From the NCBI RefSeq assembly GCF_001570405.1, contig NZ_BBYM01000012.1:100202-164201 (forward strand): a stretch of 64,000 nt of DNA. Direction: 5' to 3'. Of this stretch, positions 15,725-25,280 are shown in pieces. This DNA is from Microtetraspora niveoalba (GTDB taxonomy: Bacteria > Actinomycetota > Actinomycetes > Streptosporangiales > Streptosporangiaceae). Every line of letters begins with the position of its first letter. The stretch's first letter is position 1. Under the pieces are notes generated by a model. It was not told where the DNA came from. It searched no databases and worked only from the letters and a program-made list of their open reading frames with translations. Made by a program: the position numbers and the translations under genes.

Positions 15725-16024
15725 ATGCCGAAGCTGCATGTGAAGAAGGGTGACCTCGTCCAGGTCATCGCCGGCAAGGACAAGGGTGCCAAGGGCCGCA
15801 TCATCGCCGCCTTCCCGCGCGACGAGCGCGTGGTGGTCGAGGGTGTCAACCTGATCAAGAAGCACTCGAAGGTGACCCACCAGGGCCCGCGCGGCGCCAA
15901 GGAAGGCGGCGTGCAGACCATGGAGGCTCCCATCCACGTGAGCAACGTCAAGAAGCTCAAGGATGACGAGAAGCCCGAGAAGAAGGCCGACGAGAAGGCC
16001 GACAAGACGGGTGAGGACAACTGA
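15725..16024 (+). CDS. rplX: 50S ribosomal protein L24
   Basis: Assembly initiator of the 50S subunit, 99 residues, with the KOW motif [18 protein letters not shown] near the start. The last 20 residues are a Lys/Asp/Glu-rich tail ([19 protein letters not shown]), unlike the E. coli protein. ATG 15725 abuts the rplN stop; the stop overlaps the rplE ATG by one base. Confidence 0.99.
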   Translation: MPKLHVKKGDLVQVIAGKDKGAKGRIIAAFPRDERVVVEGVNLIKKHSKVTHQGPRGAKEGGVQTMEAPIHVSNVKKLKDDEKPEKKADEKADKTGEDN

Positions 16025-16593
16025 TGACCGCCACGACTGAAGAGCGCACGATCCCGCGTCTCAAGCAGCGCTACCGCGAGGAGATCATCGCGAAGCTGCG
16101 CGAGGAGTTCGGCATCGAGAACATCATGCTGGTGCCCACGATCACCAAGATCAAGGTGAACATGGGCGTCGGCGAGGCCGCTCGCGACTCCAAGCTGATC
16201 GAGGGCGCCGTCCGCGACCTCACCGCCATCACCGGTCAGAAGCCCGCTGTGGCCCGCGCCCGCAAGTCCATCGCGCAGTTCAAGCTGCGTGAGGGCATGC
16301 CGATCGGCGCCCACGTGACGCTGCGCGGCGACCGCATGTGGGAGTTCCTCGACCGGCTGCTGTCGCTGGCCCTCCCGCGTATCCGGGACTTCCGCGGCCT
16401 GTCGCCGAAGCAGTTCGACGGCAACGGCAACTACACCTTCGGGCTCACCGAGCAGGTCATGTTCCACGAGGTCGACCAGGACAAGGTCGACCGGCAGCGG
16501 GGCATGGACATCACGGTCGTGACCACCGCTACGAACGACGACCAGGGCCGGGCGCTGCTGAAGCTCCTCGGATTCCCGTTCAAGGAGGCCTGA
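16024..16593 (+). CDS. rplE: 50S ribosomal protein L5
   Basis: 5S rRNA-binding protein that contacts P-site tRNA, 189 residues, full length. The P-loop segment [21 protein letters not shown] and the C-terminal [26 protein letters not shown] are present. The start is ATG 16024, overlapping rplX; rpsZ begins four bases after the stop. Confidence 0.99.
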   Translation: MTATTEERTIPRLKQRYREEIIAKLREEFGIENIMLVPTITKIKVNMGVGEAARDSKLIEGAVRDLTAITGQKPAVARARKSIAQFKLREGMPIGAHVTLRGDRMWEFLDRLLSLALPRIRDFRGLSPKQFDGNGNYTFGLTEQVMFHEVDQDKVDRQRGMDITVVTTATNDDQGRALLKLLGFPFKEA

Positions 16594-16597
16594 TCTC

Positions 16598-16783
16598 ATG
16601 GCGAAGACGTCGCTGAAGGTCAAGGCAGCGCGTAAGGCGAAGTTCGAGGTCCGGGCGTACACTCGGTGCTCGCGCTGCGGCCGTCCCCGCGCTGTGTACC
16701 GCAAGTTCGGGCTCTGCCGCGTGTGCTTCCGCGAGATGGCGCACCGGGGCGAGCTGCCCGGCATCACCAAGTCGAGCTGGTAG
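16598..16783 (+). CDS. rpsZ: 30S ribosomal protein S14, zinc-binding (type Z)
   Basis: Short zinc-containing S14 of 61 residues. Four cysteines form two CxxC pairs (CSRCGRP and CRVCFRE), the C+ form. Actinobacteria often carry a second, zinc-free S14 elsewhere, regulated by Zur; it is not in this window. The end is the conserved [11 protein letters not shown]. Confidence 0.98.
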   Translation: MAKTSLKVKAARKAKFEVRAYTRCSRCGRPRAVYRKFGLCRVCFREMAHRGELPGITKSSW

Positions 16784-16814
16784 CCCCGTCGCGGGGCCGA
16801 TAACGTGGCCCCGC
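16783..16814 (+). promoter_or_regulatory. Two competing hairpins between rpsZ and rpsH
   Basis: GCCCCG (16783-16788) can pair with CGGGGC (16792-16797), or GCGGGGCC (16791-16798) can pair with GGCCCCGC (16807-16814). The two pairings share the middle segment and exclude each other. They lie directly at the rpsZ stop in a 161-base gap. Confidence 0.4.
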
Positions 16815-16944
16815 GCGGTGCCGCCGCACCCAAGAAGTCATATCAACCGGACGCCCTCAGGCGTCCACGACCGCACCGTAGGTCCACCGTGTGTCGCAGA
16901 CACGGACGAGAAGGTGGAAACCACGGTGAGGAAGGCCACCGGCC

Positions 16945-17343
16945 ATGACGATGACCGACCCGATCGCAGACATGTTGACGCGTCTGCGGAACGCGAACTC
17001 GGCCTATCACGACACCGTGAGCATGCCGTACTCGAAGATCAAGGCACACATCGCCGAGATCCTCCAGCAGGAGGGTTACATCCAGGCCTGGAGCGTCGAG
17101 GACGCCAAGGTCGGCAAGAACCTCGTGGTGGAGCTCAAGTTCGGGCCGAGCCGTGAGCGTGCGCTCGCGGGCCTGCGCCGGGTGTCCAAGCCCGGTCTGC
17201 GGGTCTATGCAAAGAAGGACAACCTGCCCCGCGTCCTGGGCGGCCTGGGCGTCGCGATCATTTCGACGTCCGGCGGACTCATGACTGACAAGCAGGCCGG
17301 CAAGCGTGGAGTGGGCGGGGAAGTCCTCGCCTACGTCTGGTAA
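16945..17343 (+). CDS. rpsH: 30S ribosomal protein S8
   Basis: Central-domain 16S-binding protein, 132 residues, starting [23 protein letters not shown], as is standard. In E. coli S8 is the repressor of the spc operon; the competing hairpins just upstream would suit such control, but no direct evidence is visible. The C-terminal [27 protein letters not shown] is conserved. The start is ATG 16945. Confidence 0.99.
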   Translation: MTMTDPIADMLTRLRNANSAYHDTVSMPYSKIKAHIAEILQQEGYIQAWSVEDAKVGKNLVVELKFGPSRERALAGLRRVSKPGLRVYAKKDNLPRVLGGLGVAIISTSGGLMTDKQAGKRGVGGEVLAYVW

Positions 17344-17361
17344 CGAGGGGAGGAATCCAGC

Positions 17362-17904
17362 ATGTCGAGAATCGGACGGCTGCCCATCCCCGTACCGACT
17401 GGTGTTGACATCACCATCAACGGCCGGGATGTCCAGGTCAAGGGCCCGAAGGGCACGCTTTCTCACACGGTCGCCGAGCCCATCGAGGTGACCCGGGCCG
17501 AGGACGGCACCATTGCCGTCAGCCGCCCCAACGACGAGAACCGGGTTCGCGCGCTGCACGGCCTGTCGCGCACGCTGATCGCCAACATGGTGTCCGGCGT
17601 GACGCAGGGCTACAGCAAGACGCTCGAGATCGTCGGTGTCGGTTACCGCGTCCAGGCCAAGGGCCCGACGCAGCTTGAGTTCTCGCTCGGCTTCAGCCAC
17701 CCGGTGATCGTGGACGCCCCCGAGGGCGTCACCTTCCGCGTCGAGAAGCCCACGCTGTTCCACGTGGACGGCATCGACAAGCAGAAGGTCGGCGAGGTCG
17801 CCGCCAACATCCGTAAGCTGCGCAAGCCCGACCCCTACAAGGGCAAGGGCGTCCGCTACCAGGGCGAAGTTATCCGCCGCAAGGTCGGAAAGGCTGGTAA
17901 GTAG
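17362..17904 (+). CDS. rplF: 50S ribosomal protein L6
   Basis: Protein of the 50S factor-binding region, 180 residues, formed by two similar domains. It contains the conserved start [16 protein letters not shown] and the motif [16 protein letters not shown] near the end. The start is ATG 17362, with GAGGGGAGG upstream; rplR starts two bases after the stop. Confidence 0.99.
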   Translation: MSRIGRLPIPVPTGVDITINGRDVQVKGPKGTLSHTVAEPIEVTRAEDGTIAVSRPNDENRVRALHGLSRTLIANMVSGVTQGYSKTLEIVGVGYRVQAKGPTQLEFSLGFSHPVIVDAPEGVTFRVEKPTLFHVDGIDKQKVGEVAANIRKLRKPDPYKGKGVRYQGEVIRRKVGKAGK

Positions 17905-17906
17905 CA

Positions 17907-18284
17907 ATGGCCGCGAAGTACGGCAAGCACACCGCCGCTCGCGCCGTTTCGCGCGCCCGCCGGCACGTCCGTGTGCGCAAGAGCATCTTCGGCACCCAGG
18001 AGCGTCCGCGCCTGGTCGTCAACCGGTCCGCGCGGCACCTGTTCGTGCAGATCGTCGACGACACCCAGGGGCACACGCTGGTGAGCGCGTCCACCCTGGA
18101 CGTCTCGCTCCGCACCGCCGAGGGTGACAAGACCGAAAAGGCGAAGAAGGTCGGCGAGCTTCTCGCTCAGCGGGCCAAGACCGCCGGGATCACCGCCGTC
18201 GTGTTCGACCGCGGTGGCAACCGTTACGCGGGACGCATCGCGGCCCTCGCGGACAGCGCTCGCGAAAGCGGGCTGGAGTTCTGA
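17907..18284 (+). CDS. rplR: 50S ribosomal protein L18
   Basis: 5S rRNA-binding protein, 125 residues, with [20 protein letters not shown] and [20 protein letters not shown] as family signatures. The N-terminal arm is basic, as usual. The start is ATG 17907, with the rplF stop just upstream; 70 bases separate it from rpsE. Confidence 0.99.
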   Translation: MAAKYGKHTAARAVSRARRHVRVRKSIFGTQERPRLVVNRSARHLFVQIVDDTQGHTLVSASTLDVSLRTAEGDKTEKAKKVGELLAQRAKTAGITAVVFDRGGNRYAGRIAALADSARESGLEF

Positions 18285-18354
18285 TGACTCCGTTCCGAGG
18301 GTTCGCAACGCATCGAATGGCCCGTCTGATGAGCAATGAGAAGAGGAACCACTG

Positions 18355-18987
18355 ATGGCTGCAGCTCCGCGTCGCGGCGCCGGCGGCGGTGGCGAGCGGC
18401 GGGACCGTCGTGACGATCGCCGCGGTGGCGCCGCCGACAAGGGCGTCTCGTACATCGAGCGCGTGGTAAAGATCAACCGAGTGGCCAAGGTCGTCAAGGG
18501 TGGTCGGCGCTTCAGCTTCACCGCGCTGGTCATCGTCGGCGACGGCAACGGCCTGGTCGGTGTCGGATACGGCAAGGCCAAGGAGGTGCCCGCGGCGATC
18601 GCCAAGGGCGTCGAGGAGGCCAAGAAGCACTTCTTCAAGGTGCCGCGGATCCTGGGCACCATCCCGCACACCTCGCAGGGCGAGGACGCCGCCGGCGTCG
18701 TCCTCCTGCGTCCGGCCTCGCCCGGTACCGGTGTCATCGCGGGTGGTCCGGTCCGCGCGGTCCTGGAGTGCGCCGGCATCCACGACGTTCTGTCCAAGTC
18801 GCTCGGCTCGGACAACCCGATCAACATCGTGCACGCCACCGTGGCGGCGCTGAAGGGCCTCAGCCGCCCCGAGGAGATCGCCGCCCGCCGTGGCCTGCCG
18901 ATCGAGGACGTCGCTCCCAAGGCGATGCTGAAGGCGCGGGCCGAGGGCCTCGCCGAGGCCGCCGCCGCCGCGAAGGCGGTGAGCTAG
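18355..18987 (+). CDS. rpsE: 30S ribosomal protein S5
   Basis: Fidelity protein at the mRNA entry, 210 residues. The S5 N-terminal dsRNA-binding-like domain ([33 protein letters not shown]) and the C-terminal domain are intact. The first 30 residues form a Gly/Arg/Asp-rich extension ([20 protein letters not shown]). The spectinomycin-loop region [10 protein letters not shown] looks wild type. The start is ATG 18355, preceded by AAGAGGAA. Confidence 0.99.
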   Translation: MAAAPRRGAGGGGERRDRRDDRRGGAADKGVSYIERVVKINRVAKVVKGGRRFSFTALVIVGDGNGLVGVGYGKAKEVPAAIAKGVEEAKKHFFKVPRILGTIPHTSQGEDAAGVVLLRPASPGTGVIAGGPVRAVLECAGIHDVLSKSLGSDNPINIVHATVAALKGLSRPEEIAARRGLPIEDVAPKAMLKARAEGLAEAAAAAKAVS

Positions 18988-18990
18988 TCC

Positions 18991-19173
18991 ATGGCGCGTC
19001 TGAAGATCACCCAGGTCCGCTCCAAGATCGGTGGCAAGCAGAACCAGCGTGACTCGCTGCGCTCGCTGGGCCTGAAGCGAATCGGCGACGTCGTCGTCAA
19101 GGAGGACCGCCCGGAGATCCGGGGCATGGTCGCCGTGGTGACGCACCTCGTCGAGGTGGAAGAGGTCGACTAG
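18991..19173 (+). CDS. rpmD: 50S ribosomal protein L30
   Basis: Small 50S protein of 60 residues, with [20 protein letters not shown] and the end [14 protein letters not shown]. It starts three bases after rpsE and ends two bases before rplO, in the invariant rpsE-rpmD-rplO order. Confidence 0.99.
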   Translation: MARLKITQVRSKIGGKQNQRDSLRSLGLKRIGDVVVKEDRPEIRGMVAVVTHLVEVEEVD

Positions 19174-19175
19174 TC

Positions 19176-19631
19176 ATGCCTGAGAACGCTCCGCTCAAGC
19201 TCCACGACCTGCGTCCGGCTCCCGGCGCCAACAAGGCCAAGACCCGCAAGGGTCGCGGCGAGGCGTCCAAGGGGAAGACCGCCGGTCGCGGTACGAAGGG
19301 CACCAAAGCGCGTACGACTGTCCCCCTCGGCTTCGAGGGTGGCCAGATCCCGATCCAGATGCGGCTGCCGAAGCTGAAGGGCTTCAGCAACGCGATGTTC
19401 AAGACGACCTACCAGATTGTCAACCTGGACAAGCTCGGCGAGCTGTACCCCGAGGGTGGCGAGGTCACCGTCGAGGGTCTGGTCGCGAAGGGCGCGGTCC
19501 GCAAGAACCAGCTCGTCAAGGTGCTGGGAACCGGTGAGATCTCCGTGGCGTTGAACGTGAAGGTGCACGCCTTCTCCGCCTCGGCCAAGGAGAAGATCAC
19601 CGCGGCCGGCGGTTCGGTTTCCGAGCTTTAG
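19176..19631 (+). CDS. rplO: 50S ribosomal protein L15
   Basis: Late-assembly 50S protein, 151 residues. The Gly/Lys-rich N-terminal arm ([20 protein letters not shown]) and the [18 protein letters not shown] motif are present. A perfect 10-bp hairpin 13 bases past the stop separates it from secY, so the ribosomal part of the spc operon may partly end here. Confidence 0.99.
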   Translation: MPENAPLKLHDLRPAPGANKAKTRKGRGEASKGKTAGRGTKGTKARTTVPLGFEGGQIPIQMRLPKLKGFSNAMFKTTYQIVNLDKLGELYPEGGEVTVEGLVAKGAVRKNQLVKVLGTGEISVALNVKVHAFSASAKEKITAAGGSVSEL

Positions 19632-19644
19632 GCACGTAATGCGA

Positions 19645-19675
19645 GGCGCGGAGGTTCGTTATGAGCCTCCGCGCC
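19645..19675 (+). terminator. Hairpin terminator between rplO and secY
   Basis: GGCGCGGAGG (19645-19654) pairs perfectly with CCTCCGCGCC (19666-19675) around an 11-base loop. There is no T-run. It may reduce expression of secY relative to the ribosomal proteins. Confidence 0.6.
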
Positions 19676-19799
19676 CGTAGTGCGTTAGAGTTCGCTGAGC
19701 GCGGGCGCCGACCCGCTGATCACTCGCAAGTAGACATGCCGATGCACGCCTTCGCGTCATCGCCGACCTTTACCGCGTCACAGGCGCGCAGGAGGTACC

Positions 19800-21107
19800 G
19801 TGCTATCCGCGATTACCCGGGCATTCCGGACGCCTGACCTGCGCAAGAAGCTGCTCTTCACATTGGGCATCATCGCGCTGTTCCGGCTCGGCTCGGTGCT
19901 GCCGACTCCGGGTGTCAACTCCGAGAACGTCGCCAAAGCGCTGGAACAGGCGCAGGCCGGCGACAGCGGCAACATCTACGGGATGGTCCAGCTCTTCAGC
20001 GGTGGCGCGCTGCTGAAACTTTCCGTGTTCGCCCTGGGCATCATGCCGTACATCACGGCGAGCATCATCCTGCAGCTGCTGACCGTCGTGATCCCGCGCC
20101 TTGAGGCCCTGAAGAAGGAGGGCCAGGCCGGCACGGCGAAGATCACGCAGTACACGCGATATCTGACCATCGGTCTCGCCGTCCTCCAGTCGACGGCTTT
20201 CGTGGCTTTGGCGCGTTCGGGGCAGCTTTTCCCGAACAACAACCTGCCGATCCTGCTGAACGACGACATCTTCACCTTGGTCACCATGGTGATCACGATG
20301 ACCGCCGGCACCTCTGTGATCATGTGGCTGGGCGAGCTCGTGACCGACCGCGGCGTCGGCAACGGCATGTCGATCCTGATCTTCACCCAGGTCGTCGCGG
20401 TCTTCCCGTCCGAGCTGATGAACATCTTCCGGCAGAGCGCGTTCAAGTTCGTCGTGGTGATGATCGTCGGCATCGTGATGATCGCGGTCGTCGTCTTCAT
20501 CGAGCAGGCGCAGCGCCGGATCCCGGTGCAGTATGCGAAGCGCATGGTGGGCCGCCGGATGTACGGCGGGACCTCCACCTACATCCCGCTCAAGGTGAAC
20601 CAGGCCGGCATCATCCCGGTCATCTTCGCCTCCTCGCTGCTGTACCTGCCGCAGCTCCTGGTCACCATCTTCGGCAACAGCGCGAATCCCGGTCCGGTCA
20701 TCGAGTGGCTGGCCCAGAACCTGGTGACGGGCGACCACCCCGTCTACATGGTGACGTTCTTCGCGCTGATCCTCTTCTTCACGTACTTCTACGTGTCCAT
20801 TACCTTCAACCCCGTTGAAGTCGCCGACAACATGAAGAAGTACGGTGGGTTCATCCCGGGCATCCGTCCGGGCCGGCCGACCGCTGAGTACCTCAACTAC
20901 GTGCTCACGCGGCTCACGGCCGCCGGTGCTCCGTATCTGGGTGTCATCTCGCTGATCCCGATCCTCGCACTGGCGGTGGCCGGGGCGAGCCAGAACTTCC
21001 CGTTCGGAGGGACCAGCATTCTCATCATGGTTGGTGTCGGCCTGGACACGGTCAAGCAGATCGAAAGCCAGCTTCAGCAGCGCAACTACGAGGGCTTCCT
21101 GAGATAG
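19800..21107 (+). CDS. secY: Preprotein translocase subunit SecY
   Basis: Channel-forming subunit of the Sec translocon in the cytoplasmic membrane, 435 residues with ten predicted membrane helices. Signatures include the plug region [25 protein letters not shown], the cytosolic loop [19 protein letters not shown], and [19 protein letters not shown], which binds SecA and the ribosome. The start is GTG 19800, with AGGAGG upstream. The stop overlaps the adk GTG by one base, so adk and secY are coupled. Confidence 0.99.
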   Translation: MLSAITRAFRTPDLRKKLLFTLGIIALFRLGSVLPTPGVNSENVAKALEQAQAGDSGNIYGMVQLFSGGALLKLSVFALGIMPYITASIILQLLTVVIPRLEALKKEGQAGTAKITQYTRYLTIGLAVLQSTAFVALARSGQLFPNNNLPILLNDDIFTLVTMVITMTAGTSVIMWLGELVTDRGVGNGMSILIFTQVVAVFPSELMNIFRQSAFKFVVVMIVGIVMIAVVVFIEQAQRRIPVQYAKRMVGRRMYGGTSTYIPLKVNQAGIIPVIFASSLLYLPQLLVTIFGNSANPGPVIEWLAQNLVTGDHPVYMVTFFALILFFTYFYVSITFNPVEVADNMKKYGGFIPGIRPGRPTAEYLNYVLTRLTAAGAPYLGVISLIPILALAVAGASQNFPFGGTSILIMVGVGLDTVKQIESQLQQRNYEGFLR

Positions 21108-21760
21108 TGCGCGTCGTCTTGGTCGGGCCCCCCGGAGCGGGCAAGGGGACGCAGGCCCAGTTCATCGCAGCACATCTGTCGATCCCGAAAATCTCGACAG
21201 GTGACATCTTCCGTGCCAACGTCTCCGGCGGCACGGAACTCGGCAAGCTTGCCAAGGAGTACATGGACCGCGGCGACCTCGTCCCCGACGAGGTGACGGT
21301 CGCCATGGTCCGCGACCGTCTCGGCGAGGAGGACGCGCAGCAGGGCTTCCTGCTGGACGGCTTCCCGCGCAACGTGCCGCAGGCGCAGATCTTGCAGAAG
21401 ATGCTCGCCGAGTTCGGTACCGGGCTGGACATCGTCCTGGAACTGATCGTCGACGACGAGGAGGTCGTACGGCGGCTCGCCGGGCGGCGCACCTGCCGTT
21501 CATGCGGCAAGGTGTGGCACGTCGACTTCGACCCCCCTTCGGTGGCGGGTGTCTGCGACGCGTGCGGCGGCGAGCTGTTCCAGCGCGACGACGACCGCGA
21601 GGAGACCATCAGGCGGCGCCTGGAGGTCTACCAGGAGCAGACGTCCCCGCTGATCAACTTCTATTCGGACGAGGGCATCCTCGTACGGGTGGACGCGACC
21701 GGACCGGTCGACGAGGTCACCCGGCGGGCGCTGGCGGCCTTGCGCACGCCGGGCGCCTGA
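21107..21760 (+). CDS. adk: Adenylate kinase with zinc-type LID
   Basis: Interconverts ATP, ADP and AMP in the cytoplasm, 217 residues, long form. The P-loop GPPGAGKGT is at residues 7-15 and the AMP-binding segment [10 protein letters not shown] near 84. The LID carries four cysteines (Cys130, Cys133, Cys150, Cys153), which in the family bind a structural zinc. The start is GTG 21107, overlapping secY. A perfect terminator hairpin follows before map. Confidence 0.98.
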   Translation: MRVVLVGPPGAGKGTQAQFIAAHLSIPKISTGDIFRANVSGGTELGKLAKEYMDRGDLVPDEVTVAMVRDRLGEEDAQQGFLLDGFPRNVPQAQILQKMLAEFGTGLDIVLELIVDDEEVVRRLAGRRTCRSCGKVWHVDFDPPSVAGVCDACGGELFQRDDDREETIRRRLEVYQEQTSPLINFYSDEGILVRVDATGPVDEVTRRALAALRTPGA

Positions 21761-21775
21761 CGCTCTCCCCTTTTC

Positions 21776-21805
21776 GGACGCCATCCCATACGTGGGATGG
21801 CGTCC
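21776..21805 (+). terminator. Terminator between adk and map
   Basis: A perfect 13-bp stem, GGACGCCATCCCA with TGGGATGGCGTCC, around the loop TACG, followed by GGCGCTTTA. It suggests that map has its own promoter in the 70 bases that follow, though no clean -35/-10 pair was found. Confidence 0.8.
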
Positions 21806-21876
21806 GGCGCTTTAGGGCAGAATCGGGGGAATTGGCCTGATAGTCCGCCCGTTAGAACACCCCAGGGGGTGCCAGA

Positions 21877-22704
21877 GTGTTCAAGAAGAACAAGCACGGA
21901 ATCCAGGTGAAGACGCCTGAGCAACTGGAGAAGATGCGGGCGGCCGGTCTCGTCGTCGGCAGGACGCTCGAACTGCTGCGCTCGTCGGTCGAACCCGGCC
22001 TGACGCCGCTCGACCTGGACGCCATCGCGGAGAAGGCGATCAGGGACGCGGGCGCGGTTCCGTCGTTCAAGGGCTATCAGGGCTTTCCTGCGACCATCTG
22101 CGCCTCGGTCAACGACGAGGTCGTGCACGGCATCCCCACCGACCGGCGCAAGCTGCGTGAGGGCGACATCATCTCCATCGACTGCGGGGCGATCCTGGAC
22201 GGGTGGCACGGCGACTCCGCCATCACCGTGCCCGTCGGCGAGGTCGATCCCGCGCTCACCGAGTTGATGCGGGTCACCGAGGAGGCGATGTGGCGCGGCA
22301 TCGCCGCGCTGCGGGTCGGTGCTCACCTGTCGGACATCGGGTTCCAGGTGGAGAAGTACGTCCGCTCCCAGGGCCGCTACGGCATCCCCCAGGAGTACGG
22401 CGGGCACGGCATCGGGACCGAGATGCACATGGACCCGTGGGTCGCCAACCATGGCCGGCCCGGGAGGGGGCCGCGGTTCGAGCCCGGCATGTGCTTCGCG
22501 ATCGAGCCCATGGTCAACGTCGGCACCGACCGGACGCGGGTCCTGGCCGACGACTGGACGGTCGTGACGGTGGACGGCAAGGCGTCGGCGCACTTCGAGC
22601 ACAGTGTGGCGGTCACGGAGAACGGGCCCTGGGTGCTCACGGCGATCGACGGCGGCGCTTCCCGCTTCGGCGATGTGGCCGTCGGATCCGGGGAACAGGC
22701 CTGA
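21877..22704 (+). CDS. map: Methionine aminopeptidase, type I
   Basis: Removes the initiator methionine from nascent proteins; a metallohydrolase of 275 residues. Metal ligands are recognisable in DCGAILDGWHGDSAIT (two aspartates), in GHGIGTEMHMDP (histidine) and in the glutamates of FAIEPMVN and FEHSVAVTENG. Type I is indicated by the absence of the type II insert. The start is GTG 21877. It lies in the conserved secY-adk-map block, but a terminator separates it from adk. Confidence 0.98.
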   Translation: MFKKNKHGIQVKTPEQLEKMRAAGLVVGRTLELLRSSVEPGLTPLDLDAIAEKAIRDAGAVPSFKGYQGFPATICASVNDEVVHGIPTDRRKLREGDIISIDCGAILDGWHGDSAITVPVGEVDPALTELMRVTEEAMWRGIAALRVGAHLSDIGFQVEKYVRSQGRYGIPQEYGGHGIGTEMHMDPWVANHGRPGRGPRFEPGMCFAIEPMVNVGTDRTRVLADDWTVVTVDGKASAHFEHSVAVTENGPWVLTAIDGGASRFGDVAVGSGEQA

Positions 22705-22777
22705 TTCACGCAGCCCCGCGAGCCCTCTGGTAACACATAATGGGGCTAATCATGCGGAGCGGCGGGAGTAGATGGTG

Positions 22778-23212
22778 ATGGCGGCAACTCCGGAGATGCG
22801 GGCCTCCGACGGCGATCGGGATCGGGTCGCCGCAGCGTTGCGGGAGCACGTCGCCGAGGGCAGGTTGACCGTCGACGAGTTCAACGAGCGGCTGGCCCAG
22901 GTCTACGACAGCAAGACGTACGGCGAGCTCGCCACGCTGACCGCGGACCTGCCGGACATCGACCTGCACCGGCTTCCTGCGACCGTCTCCGCGGGCGTAC
23001 GGCCGCGGCCGCGAAGCAGTGGTGGGCAGAAGACGCTGAAGGCCGCGTGGGCGGCCTGGGCGACCGCCAGCGCCATCAACTGGGCCATCTGGCTGATCGT
23101 CTCGGTCACGTCGATGGAGCTGATCTATCCGTGGCCGTTGTGGGTGATGGGCCCGTGGGGTGCCGTGCTGCTCGTCAGCACCGTTTTCGGACGGGAGAAC
23201 CGCCGCCCCTGA
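22778..23212 (+). CDS. DUF1707 domain membrane protein with two transmembrane segments
   Basis: Protein of about 144 residues. The N-terminal 50 residues (MRASDGDRDRVAAALREHVAEGRLTVDEFNERL and onward) match the DUF1707 pattern, a short SHOCT-like module of unknown role common in actinobacteria. A basic linker and two hydrophobic segments (WAAWATASAINWAIWLIVSV and PWPLWVMGPWGAVLLVS) follow, giving a small hairpin membrane protein. ATG 22778 is chosen because GGGAG at 22764-22768 is nine bases upstream; ATG 22772 and GTG 22775 are alternatives. Not recognised as a member of a defined pathway; its position between map and infA is typical of several actinobacteria. Confidence 0.85.
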   Translation: MAATPEMRASDGDRDRVAAALREHVAEGRLTVDEFNERLAQVYDSKTYGELATLTADLPDIDLHRLPATVSAGVRPRPRSSGGQKTLKAAWAAWATASAINWAIWLIVSVTSMELIYPWPLWVMGPWGAVLLVSTVFGRENRRP

Positions 23213-23220
23213 CGGGGCGG
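23203..23220 (+). terminator. Hairpin spanning the stop codon of the DUF1707 gene
   Basis: CCGCCCC (23203-23209) pairs with GGGGCGG (23214-23220) with the TGA stop in the 4-base loop. It is a likely transcription end for the upstream gene. Confidence 0.5.
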
Positions 23221-23669
23221 GCGCGCACCGGTCGCCGGCTCTGATCGCGACGGGGCGCCGCACGCCGACGGTAACGGACGCACTCTTTACCCGCCATGGA
23301 TGATCACCGCGCCCGCCGCCGGGTAGGGAACCGCCATCGGCCGGCCGGGTCAGGCCCGCCGCGCCCGTCTCTCGCCCGGCACTTCGGCGGCGCCGGTCGC
23401 GCGACGGGGCGGATGACCTGCCCCTCTCAGCACCGTGTACGGCAGTACGTGAGCGGATGATGATCTGGGGTAGCCTGGCTGCCGGTGTGGAGACGCCGCA
23501 GCCCGTTTCGCATTTCCGCGCGGGTTGTCGTACACTCCTTTGTCGGCTCACTATGACCTTTTGCGCTGTAGGTGGCCTTGCCGGTCGCCGCTCTCTGGAA
23601 GCGCCTTGAAGGTCGCGGCTGCGTAGTGATCCGAAGCCTCAGACGACCGATCAGTGAAACGCGAGGGAC
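23213..23669 (+). other. Intergenic region upstream of infA with possible promoter
   Basis: No gene is supported in these 457 bases. A -10-like TACACT at 23531-23536 with TTCGCA 18 bases upstream (23507-23512), and a TTGTCG at 23525-23530 with CACTAT 18 bases downstream, are candidate promoters for the infA operon. The leader to infA would be about 100-130 bases. Confidence 0.4.
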
Positions 23670-23891
23670 ATGGCCAAGAAGGACGGCGCCATCGAGATCG
23701 AGGGCACTGTGGTTGAGTCGCTCCCGAACGCGATGTTCCGGGTGCAGCTCGACAACGGCCATAAGGTCCTGGCCCATATCAGCGGACGGATGCGGATGCA
23801 CTACATCCGGATCCTGCCGGACGACCGGGTGGTCGTGGAACTGAGCCCGTACGACCTGAGTCGCGGGCGGATCGTCTACCGATACAAGTAA
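23670..23891 (+). CDS. infA: Translation initiation factor IF-1
   Basis: S1-fold factor that binds the 30S A site during initiation, 73 residues, with the conserved core [20 protein letters not shown] and [30 protein letters not shown]. The start is ATG 23670, with GCGAGGGAC upstream. It heads the infA-rpmJ-rpsM-rpsK-rpsD-rpoA-rplQ cluster. Confidence 0.99.
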   Translation: MAKKDGAIEIEGTVVESLPNAMFRVQLDNGHKVLAHISGRMRMHYIRILPDDRVVVELSPYDLSRGRIVYRYK

Positions 23892-23939
23892 GCCCCCCTC
23901 CACAACAGGGCGGGCCGTCTGAGGAACGAACTAAGGACT

Positions 23940-24053
23940 ATGAAGGTCAAGCCGAGCGTCAAGAAGATCTGCGACAAGTGCAAGGTGATTCGCCGGCACG
24001 GTCGCGTCATGGTGATCTGCGACAACCTGCGCCACAAGCAGCGCCAGGGCTAG
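23940..24053 (+). CDS. rpmJ: 50S ribosomal protein L36, zinc-binding form
   Basis: A 37-residue protein starting [20 protein letters not shown] and ending NLRHKQRQG. Cys11, Cys14, Cys27 and His32 form the zinc ribbon of the C+ type. It lies 48 bases after infA and is followed by a pair of 66-bp direct repeats. Confidence 0.98.
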   Translation: MKVKPSVKKICDKCKVIRRHGRVMVICDNLRHKQRQG

Positions 24054-24440
24054 GAAGAGGAAGCCGAGCCGGGCATGGTGCGGTCCGCGTGAGCGGGCCG
24101 GAGGCGTGCAAGGCGAGGCGGACTCGACCGGTCTGAGCGTGAGGAAGCCGAGCCGGGCATGGTGCGGTCCGCGTGAGCGGGCCGGAGGCGTGCGAGGCGA
24201 GGCGGAATCCGCCGGCGACAGTCGCAGAGAGGTTCCCATGAGAGTCCGCTCCCGTAGCGGGCTCGCGTCATGTGGGACCAATGATCAGTAATCGCGTGTC
24301 ACACCCGTGAAGGCGGTTCTCCGGTGCGAGAGCCGTACCACACGGGAGACCCCCGGTCGGAGGCCGGGGCCCTCACCCCGGGCATGGGGAGGGGAAGTGA
24401 GGCGCAGGACCTCCGCCACCACGAAGGAGAATGCCCGACC
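24054..24440 (+). other. rpmJ-rpsM intergenic region
   Basis: These 387 bases hold the 66-bp repeats and then about 230 bases with small stems, e.g. CCGCT/AGCGG near 24250 and CCCCGG/CCGGGG near 24350. The start of the E. coli alpha operon is controlled by S4 binding to its leader; this region could play that part but no known motif is recognised. Short ORFs across the repeats look like chance. Confidence 0.5.
24057..24206 (+). repeat. 66-bp direct repeat pair between rpmJ and rpsM
   Basis: Copies at 24057-24122 and 24141-24206 differ at only one position (24111 A versus 24195 G); the period is 84 bases. Each begins GAGGAAGCCGAGCCGGGCAT. Both copies lie inside the ribosomal protein cluster but outside any gene, starting four bases after the rpmJ stop. 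Confidence 0.9.
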
Positions 24441-24821
24441 ATGGCTCGCCTGGTTGGCGTCGACCTCCCCCGCGACAAGCGGCTGGAGATCGCTCTCACC
24501 TACATTTTCGGAATCGGTCGCACTCGTGCCCAGGAGATCCTGGAGGCGACGGGCGTCAGCCCGGACCTGCGCGTCCACCAGCTCACCGACGCCGAGCTCG
24601 TGCCGATGCGTGACTACATCGAGGCGAACTTCAAGATCGAGGGTGACCTCCGTCGCGAGGTTCAGGCCGACATCCGCCGCAAGATCGAGATCGGCTGCTA
24701 CCAGGGCATCCGGCACCGCAAGGGCCTGCCTGTCCACGGTCAGCGGACGCAGACGAACGCGCGTACCCGCAAGGGCAAGAAGAAGACCGTGGCCGGCAAG
24801 AAGAAGCCGGGCAAGAAGTAG
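24441..24821 (+). CDS. rpsM: 30S ribosomal protein S13
   Basis: 30S head protein contacting P-site tRNA and S19, 126 residues. The conserved start is [20 protein letters not shown], and [22 protein letters not shown] is the RNA-binding tail; it ends in a Lys/Gly-rich stretch. ATG 24441 is preceded by AAGGAGA. Longer in-frame extensions upstream are not conserved and were not used. Confidence 0.99.
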   Translation: MARLVGVDLPRDKRLEIALTYIFGIGRTRAQEILEATGVSPDLRVHQLTDAELVPMRDYIEANFKIEGDLRREVQADIRRKIEIGCYQGIRHRKGLPVHGQRTQTNARTRKGKKKTVAGKKKPGKK

Positions 24822-24855
24822 TCCTAGCAGCCACATTCCAGGAGATAGCGCTTAA

Positions 24856-25260
24856 ATGCCGCCGAAGAGCCGCCAGGGCGCACCGAAGAAGGTGCGCCGC
24901 AAGGAGAAGAAGAACGTCGCTCACGGGCACGCCCACATCAAGAGCACGTTCAACAACACGATCGTTTCGATCACCGACCCGAACGGGAACGTGATCTCCT
25001 GGGCCAGTGCCGGCCACGTGGGGTTCAAGGGCTCCCGCAAGTCCACCCCGTTCGCCGCGCAGATGGCCGCTGAGAACGCCGCCCGCCGGGCCATGGAGCA
25101 CGGCATGCGCAAGGTCGACGTCTTCGTCAAGGGCCCCGGCTCCGGCCGTGAGACCGCGATCCGCTCGCTGCAGGCGACCGGCCTCGAGGTCGGGTCCATC
25201 CAGGACGTGACTCCGGTCCCGCACAACGGTTGCCGCCCGCCCAAGCGCCGCCGCGTCTGA
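24856..25260 (+). CDS. rpsK: 30S ribosomal protein S11
   Basis: 30S platform protein, 134 residues, with [20 protein letters not shown] and the end [16 protein letters not shown], both signatures of the family. The start is ATG 24856, with CAGGAGA upstream, 34 bases after rpsM. Confidence 0.99.
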   Translation: MPPKSRQGAPKKVRRKEKKNVAHGHAHIKSTFNNTIVSITDPNGNVISWASAGHVGFKGSRKSTPFAAQMAAENAARRAMEHGMRKVDVFVKGPGSGRETAIRSLQATGLEVGSIQDVTPVPHNGCRPPKRRRV

Positions 25261-25280
25261 GCTCCAGGAGATAGAGAGAA

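Noticed and set aside
24106-24291. Short ORFs across the 66-bp repeats
   Set aside because: They arise from the repeat itself, lack ribosome sites and encode no recognisable protein.
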